Positions 34,632 through 43,763 are shown, numbered from the stretch's first letter. The stretch is 64,000 bases of DNA from Bryobacteraceae bacterium (GCA_026002875.1 BPGE01000001.1:1860001-1924000); one strand, 5' to 3'. The notes: generated from the letters alone by a model not told the origin. Numbers and translations: made by a program.

Positions 34632-36089
34632 CTATCCCAAGGCAGAGGCGCAGCAGTCCGTCAGGGACCGGGCGAATTCGGCGAAGCGCCAGGCGTCGTC
34701 GAAGTTGGAGGCGATGCCGAAAGAGACGCGCACAGCGCCGGTGCTCTTGGCGTCGATGCACATGCGGAGGTCTTCCAGGGTGAAGCGGGAGCGGTGTTCG
34801 GACTCGGCGCGGTGGAAGCAGGCGGTGAGTTCCTCGGCGCGCAGGCCAAGAGCAGCCTCGCCGCCGCCGGGGTTGCAGAAGCAGCCGGTGCGGATGGAGA
34901 TGCGCTCGCGCGCGGCCATTTCCTCGATGCGCAGGTGGTCGATGACCGAGCCTTCCCGGTCGTAAAAATTCATGGTTACGGTGCCGCCGCGAGGGCCCAG
35001 GGCGCCGGGGCCGTAGATGCGGACAAGCGGCCTGCCGTTGGAATGATGGAGGCCTTCCAGTTCGCGGATCAGCCATTGGGCCAGACACTGGACGCGCGAA
35101 TGGATCTTGTCCAGTCCCGCCGAGCGGAGATGGCTGAGGCCGATTTCCACGCCGGGAATATTCAGAAAATCCACCGTGCCGTCTTCAAACGCTTCGGGAC
35201 CGTCGGCGAGAAAATACCGGTCGCCCTGCACCGAAGCCACGGTGATCGTGCCGCCGGCGAACCAGGGGCGGTGGAGCTTTGCCAGCACGTCCCGTCTGGC
35301 GATCAGGCACCCGATGCCGGTGGGATAGCCGAACATCTTGTAGAACGACAGAGTGACGAACTCCGGCCTGACGCGGCTCAAATCGAGCCTGTTGGTCGGA
35401 ACGAAGGCCGCGGCGTCGAGCAGGACGTCCCATCCGGCCTGCTGCGCTTTGCCGACCCAGGAGAGATCGTGCTGAGCCCCGGAAAAATTCGACTGGGCCG
35501 GGTAGGCGAAAAGGCAATGCTGATTTTCCGGCTTTTCCTCCAGAGCGGCCTCCATCTGTTCCGCATCCGCCAGCAAATCCGGGATGGAAAGAGGAACATA
35601 GCGGATCCGCGCGCCGCGGGCGCGGGCGAATTCACGGATTCCATTCACCGAATTGTGGTTATCGAAGGTCAGCAGATAGACGCTGCCGGGCGCGAACGGG
35701 TAGGCCTCGCCGATCAGTTTCAGGGCGCCGGTGGCGTTGGGCGTGAAGACCGCGACGTACTCGTCCAGCGGGGCGTTGAAATACTCGAGGACATCGCGGC
35801 GCCCGCGCTCGACCCACTCTGACATCTGCGCGGAAGCAGGGTTGCGCGAATGAGGATTGCCGAAAACGTGGCTTTCGAGAAGCCGCAGGTGTTCGCGCAC
35901 CTGGCTCGCGCCGTACAGCCCGGCGCCCGTGTAGTCGAGGTAGACTTCGCCGAGCTGATCAAGACGCGCATAATCGCGCGCGCGGAGCTCGTCCAGACTG
36001 CGCGTGGACTCGTACTCGGGCCATGCGGAGAGGAACGCCGCGAAGGCATCCTCCCGGGCAGCTTGACGGCCGGCGGTGCCGATGCTCAT
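34632..36089 (-). CDS. Class V aminotransferase-fold PLP enzyme, molybdenum cofactor sulfurase-like
   Basis: This PLP enzyme of about 485 residues resembles the N-terminal domain of eukaryotic MOCOS (NifS-like). Motifs include VYLDYTGAGLYGASQ (about 49-63), SHVFGNPHSRNPAS, FTPNATGALK, DNHNSVNGIREFA, LFAYPAQSNFSG and the PLP Lys in LSFYKMFGYPTGIGCLIA (about residue 251). C-terminally, ISIRTGCFCNPGGGEAAL carries the Cys pair characteristic of this family. No MOSC domain is attached. It may mobilise sulfur from cysteine for a molybdenum cofactor or another acceptor; partner genes are not adjacent. ATG 36089 is chosen over an in-frame ATG at 36143. It is divergent from the branched-chain oxoacid operon. 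Confidence 0.88.
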   Translation of the reverse strand: MSIGTAGRQAAREDAFAAFLSAWPEYESTRSLDELRARDYARLDQLGEVYLDYTGAGLYGASQVREHLRLLESHVFGNPHSRNPASAQMSEWVERGRRDVLEYFNAPLDEYVAVFTPNATGALKLIGEAYPFAPGSVYLLTFDNHNSVNGIREFARARGARIRYVPLSIPDLLADAEQMEAALEEKPENQHCLFAYPAQSNFSGAQHDLSWVGKAQQAGWDVLLDAAAFVPTNRLDLSRVRPEFVTLSFYKMFGYPTGIGCLIARRDVLAKLHRPWFAGGTITVASVQGDRYFLADGPEAFEDGTVDFLNIPGVEIGLSHLRSAGLDKIHSRVQCLAQWLIRELEGLHHSNGRPLVRIYGPGALGPRGGTVTMNFYDREGSVIDHLRIEEMAARERISIRTGCFCNPGGGEAALGLRAEELTACFHRAESEHRSRFTLEDLRMCIDAKSTGAVRVSFGIASNFDDAWRFAEFARSLTDCCASALG

Positions 36090-36194
36090 GCCGGATTCAA
36101 CCTCATGCCGGGATTCCGGGGAGGGGGAACGGATCGCCCCCACCTCCTGTGGGTGACTCTAACACACTGCGAACAGGAAAGTTGCCCTCAATAG

Positions 36195-36212
36195 CACCAC
36201 ACACAGGTGGTG
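36195..36212. promoter_or_regulatory. Inverted repeat, possible operator
   Basis: CACCAC (36195-36200) and GTGGTG (36207-36212) form perfect 6-base arms around a 6-base spacer, about 40 bases upstream of the -35 box of the following operon and about 105 bases upstream of the MOCOS-like gene. Such a spaced palindrome can bind a dimeric regulator, but no regulator gene is adjacent. Confidence 0.35.
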
Positions 36213-36250
36213 TCATTCTGAAAGTGTGTAAGATACTGTAAAAACGGGAC

Positions 36251-36279
36251 TTGACAATGGGCTCGAGTTGAAGCATAAA
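36251..36279 (+). promoter_or_regulatory. Sigma70-type promoter of the branched-chain oxoacid operon
   Basis: A consensus TTGACA (36251-36256) is followed after 17 bases by CATAAA (36274-36279), giving a transcription start near 36286 and a leader of about 87 bases before ATG 36373. The region is noticeably more A/T-rich than its surroundings. Confidence 0.6.
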
Positions 36280-36372
36280 GGAAGCGGGCATACAAATATC
36301 GGTTATGCAGGTATTAAACTAGGCAATGCTGGAAGATGTCAGGGGCGGGAGAGCCTGAAAGGGGGACGCGCG

Positions 36373-37692
36373 ATGCAGTGGCTGAGCGAGTATCTGGACA
36401 AAAGGACGAGCGCGGCGGATGCAGTGAGCGAAATCCGGTCCGGGCAGACCGTGTACATCCATCCGGGCTGTGCGGTGCCGCTGGATCTGGTCGCGGCTCT
36501 GATGGACCGGTCGCGCGATCTGGAAGACGTCCAGATCATTCACATGAAAACGCTGGGCGGGGCTGACTACACGCTGCCGGAGTATGAGCGCAGCTTCCGG
36601 ACGATCGCGCTGTTCATCGGCGACAACGTGCGCCGGGCGGTGAACGAGGGTCGGGCGGAATACATGCCCATCTTCCTGCACGAAATCGAGGGTCTGTTCG
36701 AGCGAGGGGAGCTTCAGCTGGATTATGTCCTGATGCAGGTTTCGCCGCCCGACAAGTACGGATATCTGAGCCTGGGCGTGGGCGTGGACACGACGCTGAC
36801 GGCGGCGCGGTGCGCGCGGCGGGTGATTGCGGAAGTGAACCCGAACATGCCGCGCACGCACGGGCAGACGTTCCTGCACATTTCCGAGATTCACAAGGTG
36901 GTGGAGGTGAGCCATCCGCTGCCGGAGATGACGGCGGATCCGGCGAATGAAGTGCAGCGGCGGATCGCGAAGAACGTGGCGTCGCTGATTCCGGACGGGG
37001 CGACGCTGCAGATGGGGATCGGGGCGGTTCCCGACGCCGTCCTGTCGTATCTGGTCAACCACCGGGATCTGGGGATGCACACGGAGATGTTCTCCGACGG
37101 AGTGATTCCCCTGATCGAAAAAGGCGTGATGAACGGGTCGCAGAAGACGATCCATCAGGCGAAACTGGTGGCCGGTTTTGTGCTGGGGACGAGGCGGCTG
37201 TTCGATTTCATCGACGACAACCCGCTGTTCGAGTTCCACCCGACGAAGTACGTGAACGACCCGTTCGTGATCGCGCAGAACCGGAAGATGGTGGCGATCA
37301 ACTCGGCGATTCAGGTGGATCTGACCGGGCAGGTGTGCGCGGACTCCATCGGCACGCGCCCCTACAGCGGATTCGGGGGCCAGGTGGATTTCATCCGGGG
37401 CGCGGCGCACAGCGAAGGGGGCAAGCCGATCATCGCGTTGCCCTCGACGGCGAAGGAGGGCACGGTCTCCCGCATCGTGCCGATGCTGGATCCGGGCGCC
37501 GGGGTGGTGACTTCGCGGGCGGATGTGCATTATGTTGTCACGGAGCACGGGATCGCGTACCTGCACGGCAAGACGCTGCGGGAGCGCGCCGAGGCGCTGA
37601 TTGCGATTGCGGACCCGAAGTTCCGGGATTCGCTGACGGAGTTTGCCTACCAGGCCCGTTATTTGCGGCCGAAATTCATACCGGTTTCCTGA
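36373..37692 (+). CDS. Acetyl-CoA hydrolase/CoA-transferase family protein
   Basis: This 439-residue CoA-transferase is of the butyryl-CoA:acetate / 4-hydroxybutyrate type (Cat1/AbfT group). It moves CoA between an acyl-CoA and a free acid. Motifs are IHPGCAVPLDLV near the N-terminus, DVIVEVNPNMPRTHG-like sequence (VIAEVNPNMPRTHGQ), GATLQMGIGAVPDAVL and HTEMFSDGVIPLIEKG, where the catalytic Glu is expected, then YSGFGGQVDFIRGA. A ribosome binding site GGGGGA lies before ATG 36373. It is the first gene of an operon with a ferredoxin, oxoacid oxidoreductase and branched-chain aminotransferase, so its likely substrates are isobutyryl-, isovaleryl- or 2-methylbutyryl-CoA, with acetate as acceptor. 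Confidence 0.9.
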   Translation: MQWLSEYLDKRTSAADAVSEIRSGQTVYIHPGCAVPLDLVAALMDRSRDLEDVQIIHMKTLGGADYTLPEYERSFRTIALFIGDNVRRAVNEGRAEYMPIFLHEIEGLFERGELQLDYVLMQVSPPDKYGYLSLGVGVDTTLTAARCARRVIAEVNPNMPRTHGQTFLHISEIHKVVEVSHPLPEMTADPANEVQRRIAKNVASLIPDGATLQMGIGAVPDAVLSYLVNHRDLGMHTEMFSDGVIPLIEKGVMNGSQKTIHQAKLVAGFVLGTRRLFDFIDDNPLFEFHPTKYVNDPFVIAQNRKMVAINSAIQVDLTGQVCADSIGTRPYSGFGGQVDFIRGAAHSEGGKPIIALPSTAKEGTVSRIVPMLDPGAGVVTSRADVHYVVTEHGIAYLHGKTLRERAEALIAIADPKFRDSLTEFAYQARYLRPKFIPVS

Positions 37693-37701
37693 GGAGGCGC
37701 C

Positions 37702-37938
37702 ATGCCAGCGGCAGTCAAAGAAGACCGTGGTTATATCGTGATCAACGAAGAAGAGTGCAAGGGCTGCGGGCTTTGCATCGAGGCCTGCGTGCAGAAGGTG
37801 CTGCACGCGGCGCCGTACCTGAACCGCTACGGTTACCATCCGGCCGTCTACGACGGGCACGGCTGCAACGGCTGCGGACTGTGCTTCTACGCCTGTCCGG
37901 AGCCGGGCGCCATCACGGTGTACAAGGCCGTTGCGTGA
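37702..37938 (+). CDS. 2[4Fe-4S] ferredoxin subunit of the oxoacid oxidoreductase
   Basis: This 78-residue protein has two classical cluster motifs: [11 protein letters not shown] (about residues 19-29) and [15 protein letters not shown] (about 55-69). Both sets of four cysteines are complete. It is the delta-type subunit that carries electrons from the TPP site of 2-oxoacid:ferredoxin oxidoreductases to free ferredoxin. Residues 1-15 form a short, non-conserved N-terminus. It lies 9 bases after the CoA-transferase and 17 bases before the alpha subunit gene. Confidence 0.93.
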   Translation: MPAAVKEDRGYIVINEEECKGCGLCIEACVQKVLHAAPYLNRYGYHPAVYDGHGCNGCGLCFYACPEPGAITVYKAVA

Positions 37939-37955
37939 GAGGCGGGAGGTGACGC

Positions 37956-39047
37956 ATGCCGAGACAGCTGATCAAAGGCAACGAAGCGCTGATGAAAGGC
38001 GCCATTCTGGGCGGTTGCCGGGCTTTCTACGGGTATCCGATCACGCCGGCGAACGAGCTGACGGAAGCCGCCGCGTATTACCTGCCTCAGGTGGGCGGGA
38101 CGTTCCTGCAGGCCGAGAGCGAGGTGGCGGCGATCAACATGGTGTTCGGAGCGGCGAGCGCGGGCATCCGCGCGATGACGGCCTCCAGCGGCCCGGGCAT
38201 CAGCCTGATGGCGGAGGGCATCAGCTATCTGGCCGGCGCGGAGCTGCCCTGCGTGATCGTCAACATCATGCGGGGCGGGCCGGGGCTCGGCAACATCGCT
38301 CCCGAGCAGAGCGACTACTTCCAGGCGGTGAAAGGCGGCGGGCACGGCAATTACCGCTGCCTGGTGCTCGCGCCCGCGACGGCGCAGGAGATGTGCGATC
38401 TGGCCCGGCTGGCTTTCGAGCTGGCGGACCGCTACCGCAATCCGGTGATGATCGTTGCCGACGGCTACACGGGCCAGATGATGGAGCCGGTGGATTTCTA
38501 CTCCACGGCTGCCGTCGATCCGCCCGTGCCGGAGTGGGCGGTGACCGGTACGGCCGAGACGCGGAAGAACCTGATCACGTCGATCTACCTGCAGCCGGAC
38601 GAGCTGGAGGCGCATGTCCGGAAGCTGGCGGAAAAATACCGTCTGGCCGAACAGCGCGAGGCGCGGTGGGAGAACTACCGCACGGAGGACGCGGATCTCG
38701 TGTTCGTCGGATACGGAATCGTGAGCCGCGTGCTGAAGTCCGTTGTGGAAGCGCTGAGGGAGCAGGGCATCCGCGCCGGTCTGCTGCGTCCGATCACGCT
38801 GTACCCGTTCCCTGCGGCCGAGATCCGGCGGCTGGCCGGGCAGGCGGCGGTGTTCTTCACGGTGGAGATGAGCATGGGACAGATGGTGGAAGACGTCCGC
38901 CTGGCGGTGGAGGGGCGGCGTCCGGTGGAGTTTTACGGGCGGTGCGGCGGCAACGTGCCGTCGGTGGAGGAGATCGTCCAGCACGTGACCCAGTGGATTG
39001 ACGGCCGCGCCGAGCAGGCCGTCGCGGAGGTGATGCACCATGCCTGA
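37956..39047 (+). CDS. vorB: 2-oxoacid:ferredoxin oxidoreductase alpha subunit (VorB-like)
   Basis: This 363-residue pyrimidine-domain subunit of the ketoacid:ferredoxin oxidoreductase family starts with [29 protein letters not shown] and contains [52 protein letters not shown] and [17 protein letters not shown]. These segments are close to the VorB subunits of 2-oxoisovalerate oxidoreductase. With the ferredoxin and the beta-gamma fusion it would decarboxylate branched-chain 2-oxoacids to acyl-CoA, reducing ferredoxin, or run in the carboxylating direction. Its last 8 bases (ATGCCTGA) overlap the start of the next gene. Confidence 0.92.
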   Translation: MPRQLIKGNEALMKGAILGGCRAFYGYPITPANELTEAAAYYLPQVGGTFLQAESEVAAINMVFGAASAGIRAMTASSGPGISLMAEGISYLAGAELPCVIVNIMRGGPGLGNIAPEQSDYFQAVKGGGHGNYRCLVLAPATAQEMCDLARLAFELADRYRNPVMIVADGYTGQMMEPVDFYSTAAVDPPVPEWAVTGTAETRKNLITSIYLQPDELEAHVRKLAEKYRLAEQREARWENYRTEDADLVFVGYGIVSRVLKSVVEALREQGIRAGLLRPITLYPFPAAEIRRLAGQAAVFFTVEMSMGQMVEDVRLAVEGRRPVEFYGRCGGNVPSVEEIVQHVTQWIDGRAEQAVAEVMHHA

Positions 39048-40512
39048 CACGATTCCCGCCAACATGAAGCCTGTGCACGAGAAGGCGGAGTGCCTGTACG
39101 AGTCGTATTTCCGCAAAGGCGAGAACCCGCATCAGACGCACTACTGTCCGGGCTGCGGGCATGGCATCACGCTCAAGCTGCTGGCGGAGGCGATCGATGA
39201 ACTGGGCATCCGCGACCGCGTGATCGTCGTGTCGCCCGTGGGCTGCTCGGTGTTCCTCTATTACTACTTCGACACGGGCAACGTGCAGGTGGCGCACGGG
39301 CGGGCGCCGGCGGCGGCGACGGGGCTGAAGCGCTCGCGGCCGGATGCGATCGTCATTTCCTATCAGGGCGACGGCGATCTGGCGGCGATCGGCTCGGCGG
39401 AGATTCTGCATGCCGCCAACCGCGGCGAAGCGATCACCTCGATTTTCGTCAACAACGCGATTTACGGCATGACGGGCGGGCAGATGGCGCCGACGACGCC
39501 GCTCGGCAACAAGACCACCACGACGCCGTTCGGGCGCGCGGCGCACAAGGACGGCTACCCGATCCACATCTCCGAGGTGCTGTCCGCGCTGGACGGTCCG
39601 GTGTATATCGAGCGCGTCGCTCTGGGCAATGTGAAGCAGATCCTGGCGGCGAAGCGCGCCATCCGGAAGGCTCTGGAAAACCAGGTGAAAGGGCTGGGCT
39701 TCTCGCTGGTGGAAGTGCTGTCTCCGTGCCCGACGATCTGGAAAATGGACCCTGTGGAGGCGCAGCGTCATGTGCGGGAGTTCATGACCACGCTGTACCC
39801 GCTGGGCGTGAAGTGCGACCGCACGGCGCAGGCGCAGCCGCTGCCCGCGCCGCCGCCGGCTCCGCCGCTCGAGGAGTTTCCCCGGCTGCTGAGGATTCCG
39901 ACCGAAGAAGCTCCGGTGCAGCGCAGCGGAGCGATGGGCGAAGTGGATTGCCGCATCAAGGTGGCGGGCTTCGGCGGACAGGGCGTGCTGCTTCTGGGGC
40001 AGCTGATCGCCGAGGCGGGAATGGATTACGGTCTGGAAGTATCGTGGCTGCCGAGCTACGGACCGGAGATGCGTTCGGGCACGTCGAACTGCCACGTGCG
40101 GCTGTCGACGCGCGCGATCGATTCGCCGCTGGTTTCGAAATCGCACGTCCTGATTGCGCTGAACGAGCCGTCGCTGCGCAAGTTCATGCCCGCCGTGCTG
40201 CCGGGCGGCACGGTGCTGTACAACGGCGCGGAGATTCCGGAGGACCTGCGCAGGAACGACGTGACGGTCTACGCGCTGCCGTTCTTCGAGATCGCCGACA
40301 AGGAAGGCGCAGCCAAGGCGGGCAACATCGTGGCGCTGGGAGCGCTGCTGGAAGCCACGCGGCTGCTGCCTGCGGAAGTTGTGGACCAAGCGATGGCCCG
40401 AGTCATCAAATCAGACAAATGGCTGGAGATCGACCGCCGCGCCCTGTCGCGCGGCATGGAAGCCATACGGTCCATGAAGACCCAACCCGCGAAGGAGCCC
40501 TGCCATGCCTGA
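39040..40512 (+). CDS. vorA: Fused beta-gamma subunit of 2-oxoacid:ferredoxin oxidoreductase
   Basis: This 490-residue protein joins two subunits that are usually separate. Residues 1-260 are the TPP-binding beta subunit ([47 protein letters not shown] and [13 protein letters not shown], the GDG-N-N cofactor motif). A proline-rich linker ([15 protein letters not shown], about 267-281) leads to the gamma subunit (residues 305-490), which begins [24 protein letters not shown] and contains [18 protein letters not shown]. The CPGC motif at residues 31-34 is in the usual position. Both ends overlap neighbours by the same 8-base sequence, so translation of the alpha, beta-gamma and aminotransferase products is coupled. 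Confidence 0.93.
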   Translation: MPDTIPANMKPVHEKAECLYESYFRKGENPHQTHYCPGCGHGITLKLLAEAIDELGIRDRVIVVSPVGCSVFLYYYFDTGNVQVAHGRAPAAATGLKRSRPDAIVISYQGDGDLAAIGSAEILHAANRGEAITSIFVNNAIYGMTGGQMAPTTPLGNKTTTTPFGRAAHKDGYPIHISEVLSALDGPVYIERVALGNVKQILAAKRAIRKALENQVKGLGFSLVEVLSPCPTIWKMDPVEAQRHVREFMTTLYPLGVKCDRTAQAQPLPAPPPAPPLEEFPRLLRIPTEEAPVQRSGAMGEVDCRIKVAGFGGQGVLLLGQLIAEAGMDYGLEVSWLPSYGPEMRSGTSNCHVRLSTRAIDSPLVSKSHVLIALNEPSLRKFMPAVLPGGTVLYNGAEIPEDLRRNDVTVYALPFFEIADKEGAAKAGNIVALGALLEATRLLPAEVVDQAMARVIKSDKWLEIDRRALSRGMEAIRSMKTQPAKEPCHA

Positions 40513-41452
40513 CATGATGGACACGCTGGTGTATTTCAACGGCCGGACGGTGCCGCTGAAGGAAGCGCAGATCAACATCCTCACGCACGCCCTGCATTAC
40601 GGCACGGGCGTGTTCGAGGGGATCCGCGGCTACTGGTCCGAGGACGCCGACGAGCTGTTCCTGGTGCGGTGCGAAGAGCACTATCAGCGGTGGAAGACGA
40701 ACTGCCGGATGCTCGGCATCGAGCCGCAGAAGTCGGCTGAAGAGCTGACCGAGCTGACGGCGGAGCTGGTGCGGCTGAACGGATTCCGCACGGACATCTA
40801 TGTGCGGCCGCTGGCCTACACGTCGTCGCCGCGGATCGGGGTGAGGCCCGACGGCAAGTTCGATTTCGCGGTCATTGCGGTGCCCTTCGGGGTCTACATC
40901 GACAGCTCGAAGGGTCTGCACGCAGGGATCGTGAGCTGGCGGAGGCTGGAGGATCACGCGCTGCCGGCGCGCGGCAAAATCTGCGGCGCTTACGTCAACA
41001 GCGTGCTGGCGACGGCGGAGGCGCACCGGCACGGCTACGACGAAGCGATCCTGCTGAACGAGTCCGGCCATGTGGCCGAAGGCGCCACCTGCAATCTGTT
41101 CATGGTGCGCCACGGGAAGCTGATCACGCCGCCGCCGTCGGACAACATTCTGGAGGGCATCACGCGCGCCTCGGTCATCGAATTGGCGCGGCGGGAGCTG
41201 CATATGGAAGTGATCGAACGGTCGATCGACCGGACGGAGCTCTACTCGTGCGACGAGGTGTTCCTGACGGGCACGGCGGTGGAAGTCGCGCCGGTGACGC
41301 GGATCGACCACATTCCGGTGGGCACGGGCCAGATCGGAGTCGTGACGGCGCATCTGCGCGAGCTGTACTCGCAGGCGGTGCATGGGCGCATTGTGGACTA
41401 CCACACGTGGCTGCACCCCTGCTATCAGCCGGTGCACGTGCACTCTCGATGA
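40505..41452 (+). CDS. ilvE: Branched-chain-amino-acid aminotransferase
   Basis: This 315-residue class IV PLP aminotransferase interconverts Val, Leu, Ile and their 2-oxoacids with glutamate/2-oxoglutarate. Motifs are THALHYGTGVFEGIR near the N-terminus, YVRPLAYTSSPRIGV, ARGKICGAYVNSVLA with the PLP Lys at about 158, LNESGHVAEGATCNLFMV, NILEGITRASVIELA, and VFLTGTAVEVAPV. Its start overlaps the beta-gamma gene by 8 bases. As the last gene of the operon it supplies or drains the 2-oxoacid substrate of the Vor-type enzyme, linking amino acid degradation or synthesis to ferredoxin. Confidence 0.95.
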   Translation: MPDMMDTLVYFNGRTVPLKEAQINILTHALHYGTGVFEGIRGYWSEDADELFLVRCEEHYQRWKTNCRMLGIEPQKSAEELTELTAELVRLNGFRTDIYVRPLAYTSSPRIGVRPDGKFDFAVIAVPFGVYIDSSKGLHAGIVSWRRLEDHALPARGKICGAYVNSVLATAEAHRHGYDEAILLNESGHVAEGATCNLFMVRHGKLITPPPSDNILEGITRASVIELARRELHMEVIERSIDRTELYSCDEVFLTGTAVEVAPVTRIDHIPVGTGQIGVVTAHLRELYSQAVHGRIVDYHTWLHPCYQPVHVHSR

Positions 41453-41473
41453 GCGCCGGGCGACAGGCAGGCG

Positions 41474-42424
41474 TCAGGCGCCCGGACTGCCGCGCAGTTT
41501 TGAAATCACGGAGCGGATGGAATCGCGCGCCGGGTTGTCCGGATGGCGGCGCAGGAAATCGTCCAGCACGTCGGCGGCGCGCATTCCTTCGCCGCGGCGG
41601 ATATAGATTTCCGCCAGCGTCAGCTGCGGGTGGCTGAAGTGGGCGGGATCGAGCCGGATGGCCTCGAGCAGATATTTCTCCGCCAGATCGTAGCGGCCCA
41701 GCCCGAAATACGTCATGCCCAGCTGTGAATTGGCGAGCGCGTCGTTCGGACGGCGCAGCACGGCGTTCAGATTGTACTTCCAGGCTTCGTCGAACCTGCC
41801 GGTGGTGACGTAGACGCCGCCCAGGTTGACGACAGGTTCATAGGCGTTCTGGTCGGCTTCAAGAGCGCGGAGGAAGTACTTTTCGGCATCGTCATAGCGC
41901 TGGGTCTGGTAGGCGATGGTGCCGAGGAAATTCCACGCCGCTGCGAACTGCGGGGCGAGCTCGACGGCGCGTTCGAGATGCGCGATGGCGCCGGCGACGT
42001 CGCGGGACTCGAGCTTCCTGCCGGCGTTGCGGTACTCGTCGCGCGCTTTCTGCGGGATGGCGAGCTCGCGCACGCTGACGACGGCAGTCCGGTCCGGCGT
42101 CATTTTGGCCTCGTCGAGCCGCACGACGAGCTCCAGACGGCCCTTCCGGTCCGCAGTAGAAGGGCCGACGGAAATGGTCTTGCGGACTTCGCCCTGTCCG
42201 GGAATGAAGACGATCAGGGTGTACGTGCCCTGCTGGATATTGCGGAAGCGGAACCTTCCGTCGGCGCCGGCGAGAGTGTTGCTGTGGAAGGGAGTCGTCG
42301 AACCGTGCAGCGACACCGAGGCCTGCGAGGCGGGGACGATCGTGCCGCGCACCTCGAAGATCTGGGCCAGCAGGAAGGCGAAAAGCGCCAGAGCCACCAC
42401 GGTTACCCGATTCGATGATGGCAT
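41474..42424 (-). CDS. TPR protein with N-terminal carboxypeptidase-regulatory-like domain
   Basis: This 316-residue exported or membrane-anchored protein has an N-terminal hydrophobic segment (VTVVALALFAFLLAQIF, residues 7-23). A beta-sandwich domain of the carboxypeptidase-regulatory type follows (ASVSLHGSTTPFHSNTLAGADGRFRFRNIQQGTYTL, about 35-70). From about residue 130 there are at least four tetratricopeptide repeats (GAIAHLERAVELAPQFAAAW, DAEKYFLRALEADQNAYEP, RFDEAWKYNLNAVLRRPNDAL, RYDLAEKYLLEAIRLDPAHF). It is likely a periplasmic scaffold; no specific partner is apparent. It is convergent with the ilvE gene. Confidence 0.85.
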   Translation of the reverse strand: MPSSNRVTVVALALFAFLLAQIFEVRGTIVPASQASVSLHGSTTPFHSNTLAGADGRFRFRNIQQGTYTLIVFIPGQGEVRKTISVGPSTADRKGRLELVVRLDEAKMTPDRTAVVSVRELAIPQKARDEYRNAGRKLESRDVAGAIAHLERAVELAPQFAAAWNFLGTIAYQTQRYDDAEKYFLRALEADQNAYEPVVNLGGVYVTTGRFDEAWKYNLNAVLRRPNDALANSQLGMTYFGLGRYDLAEKYLLEAIRLDPAHFSHPQLTLAEIYIRRGEGMRAADVLDDFLRRHPDNPARDSIRSVISKLRGSPGA

Positions 42425-42463
42425 GCCGGGCGGCGGCGCTCAAGCAGCGGCGGTGTGTGAGGC

Positions 42464-43249
42464 CTATTTTCGCTGAAGGGCCGAGTTCAACGCCTCCAGC
42501 CGCGCCAGCACCTGCTGTTCGGTTTCGCGCGACAGCGGCAGGTGGACGTTGACGCTCTCCTCCTCGCCGCGCCGGCTGAGCAGAAGGGACCAGGCCACCA
42601 GCCCGGCCACGGTCAGGACGAGCCGCAGCGTGCTGGCGGCGCGCGTCCATTGGGTGGCGTCCTGGTTGCGGAGCCAGACGGCCGCGGCGGAGCTGAGCAT
42701 GTAAACGCAGAAGCCCACGCCATGGGCCAGGAGGTTCCTGCGGATCGGCGCGGGATGGTAAAGCACGAACAGCGCCAGCAGGAGCAGGAAAAACAGGAGC
42801 GCGCTGTAAGTGGTCGTTTCAGCCAGGTACAGCATGCGCAGCCACCGGTAGGGCTCGCCCGAAAAGCTGAATTCGGCCCGGTGCAGAACCAGCGAAACGG
42901 CGACGCTGGCCGAAACGCCTGCGGTGAGGGCCGCGCCCCCAAAAACAGACAGGCCGCGGTAAGAGCGCAGCACATGCGTCGAGAGCTCGAACACCGCGGC
43001 GGTGCGCCCGGCGATCAGCACAGGCTCCGTGAACAGGATCACGAAGTAATACTGGTTCAGATGGCTCCTGAAAACCTCCGGGTTGACGAGATACTGGATG
43101 ACCCAGAGAGAACGGGCCAGCTGGAGGCAGAGCAGGGAAAAGACCGCCGGATAGCGGCCGGCCAGGCCCAGGCGCCAGAGGCGCACGACGAGCAGCGCAT
43201 GCAGGGCGATGGCAAGATACCAGAGAATCTGCTCGAGGGCTCCCGGCAA
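42464..43249 (-). CDS. Polytopic membrane protein of unknown function
   Basis: I do not recognise the family. The 261-residue product has about seven hydrophobic segments: ILWYLAIALHALLVV at the N-terminus, then YPAVFSLLCLQLARSLWVI, a YYFVILFTEPVLIAGR segment, GLSVFGGAALTAGVSASVAVSLVL, ALLFFLLLLALFVLY, VGFCVYMLSSAAAVWL and LRLVLTVAGLVAWSLLL. A short cytoplasmic tail (SRETEQQVLARLEALNSALQ) is predicted to be helical and could self-associate. It lies 39 bases before the TPR protein in the same direction and may be cotranscribed with it. Confidence 0.75.
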   Translation of the reverse strand: MPGALEQILWYLAIALHALLVVRLWRLGLAGRYPAVFSLLCLQLARSLWVIQYLVNPEVFRSHLNQYYFVILFTEPVLIAGRTAAVFELSTHVLRSYRGLSVFGGAALTAGVSASVAVSLVLHRAEFSFSGEPYRWLRMLYLAETTTYSALLFFLLLLALFVLYHPAPIRRNLLAHGVGFCVYMLSSAAAVWLRNQDATQWTRAASTLRLVLTVAGLVAWSLLLSRRGEEESVNVHLPLSRETEQQVLARLEALNSALQRK

Positions 43250-43364
43250 GCGCCTCCTTCTTGGTCCCGATCATAGCAGACAGCGGCAGCCCGGCACGCC
43301 GGGCAGGAAAACGCCCGGCCGCTCGAGCGGATCCTCGCAACCAAGCGTGCCGGGCGGCGGGCTG

Positions 43365-43526
43365 TTACTGAACGGTGAGCGGCATTTCCACGACAACGCC
43401 GCCGCCGCCGGGACGGGTGGGAGGAGGCGGGCAGGGGCCGCAGGGCGGCATCGGGTCCATCGCGGTCCGGAGCGACGAAACTGCCGGCAGCATCAGCAGA
43501 AAAGCAAGCAAAATCCTCTTCATCAT
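43365..43526 (-). CDS. Small exported Pro/Gly-rich peptide with a CGPC motif
   Basis: This 53-residue reading frame starts at ATG 43524-43526 (two ATGs in tandem) behind a strong ribosome binding site, AAGGAG, eight bases upstream. It encodes a signal peptide (KRILLAFLLMLPAVSSL) followed by a short mature part with MPPCGPCPPPPTRPGGGG, then VVVEMPLTVQ before the TAA. The Cys-Gly-Pro-Cys pair and the Pro and Gly runs are the only notable features; the motif matches the thioredoxin active site by sequence, but the peptide is far too short to have that fold. It stands alone between two genes. No known family is recognised. Confidence 0.7.
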   Translation of the reverse strand: MMKRILLAFLLMLPAVSSLRTAMDPMPPCGPCPPPPTRPGGGGVVVEMPLTVQ

Positions 43527-43763
43527 CGACAGATCTCCTTGGTGGTGTGGAACGCGGGTTCCGATCAGCAGACTAACCTGAAACGCCGATTCAGGCGGTC
43601 GTTCGAAGCAAAGATTTCCGTTATCAGAACAGCGCCGGACGGCCGCACGGAAGACAGTTCCAGCTCGCGAAGATGGAGTTATACTGGGGAGGCCGCGGGG
43701 TTCTGTTCGCCCGCGAAGGGCAGGCTTGAGTTACGGGGCAATCCTGTGCAGAGGCGTTTCACG

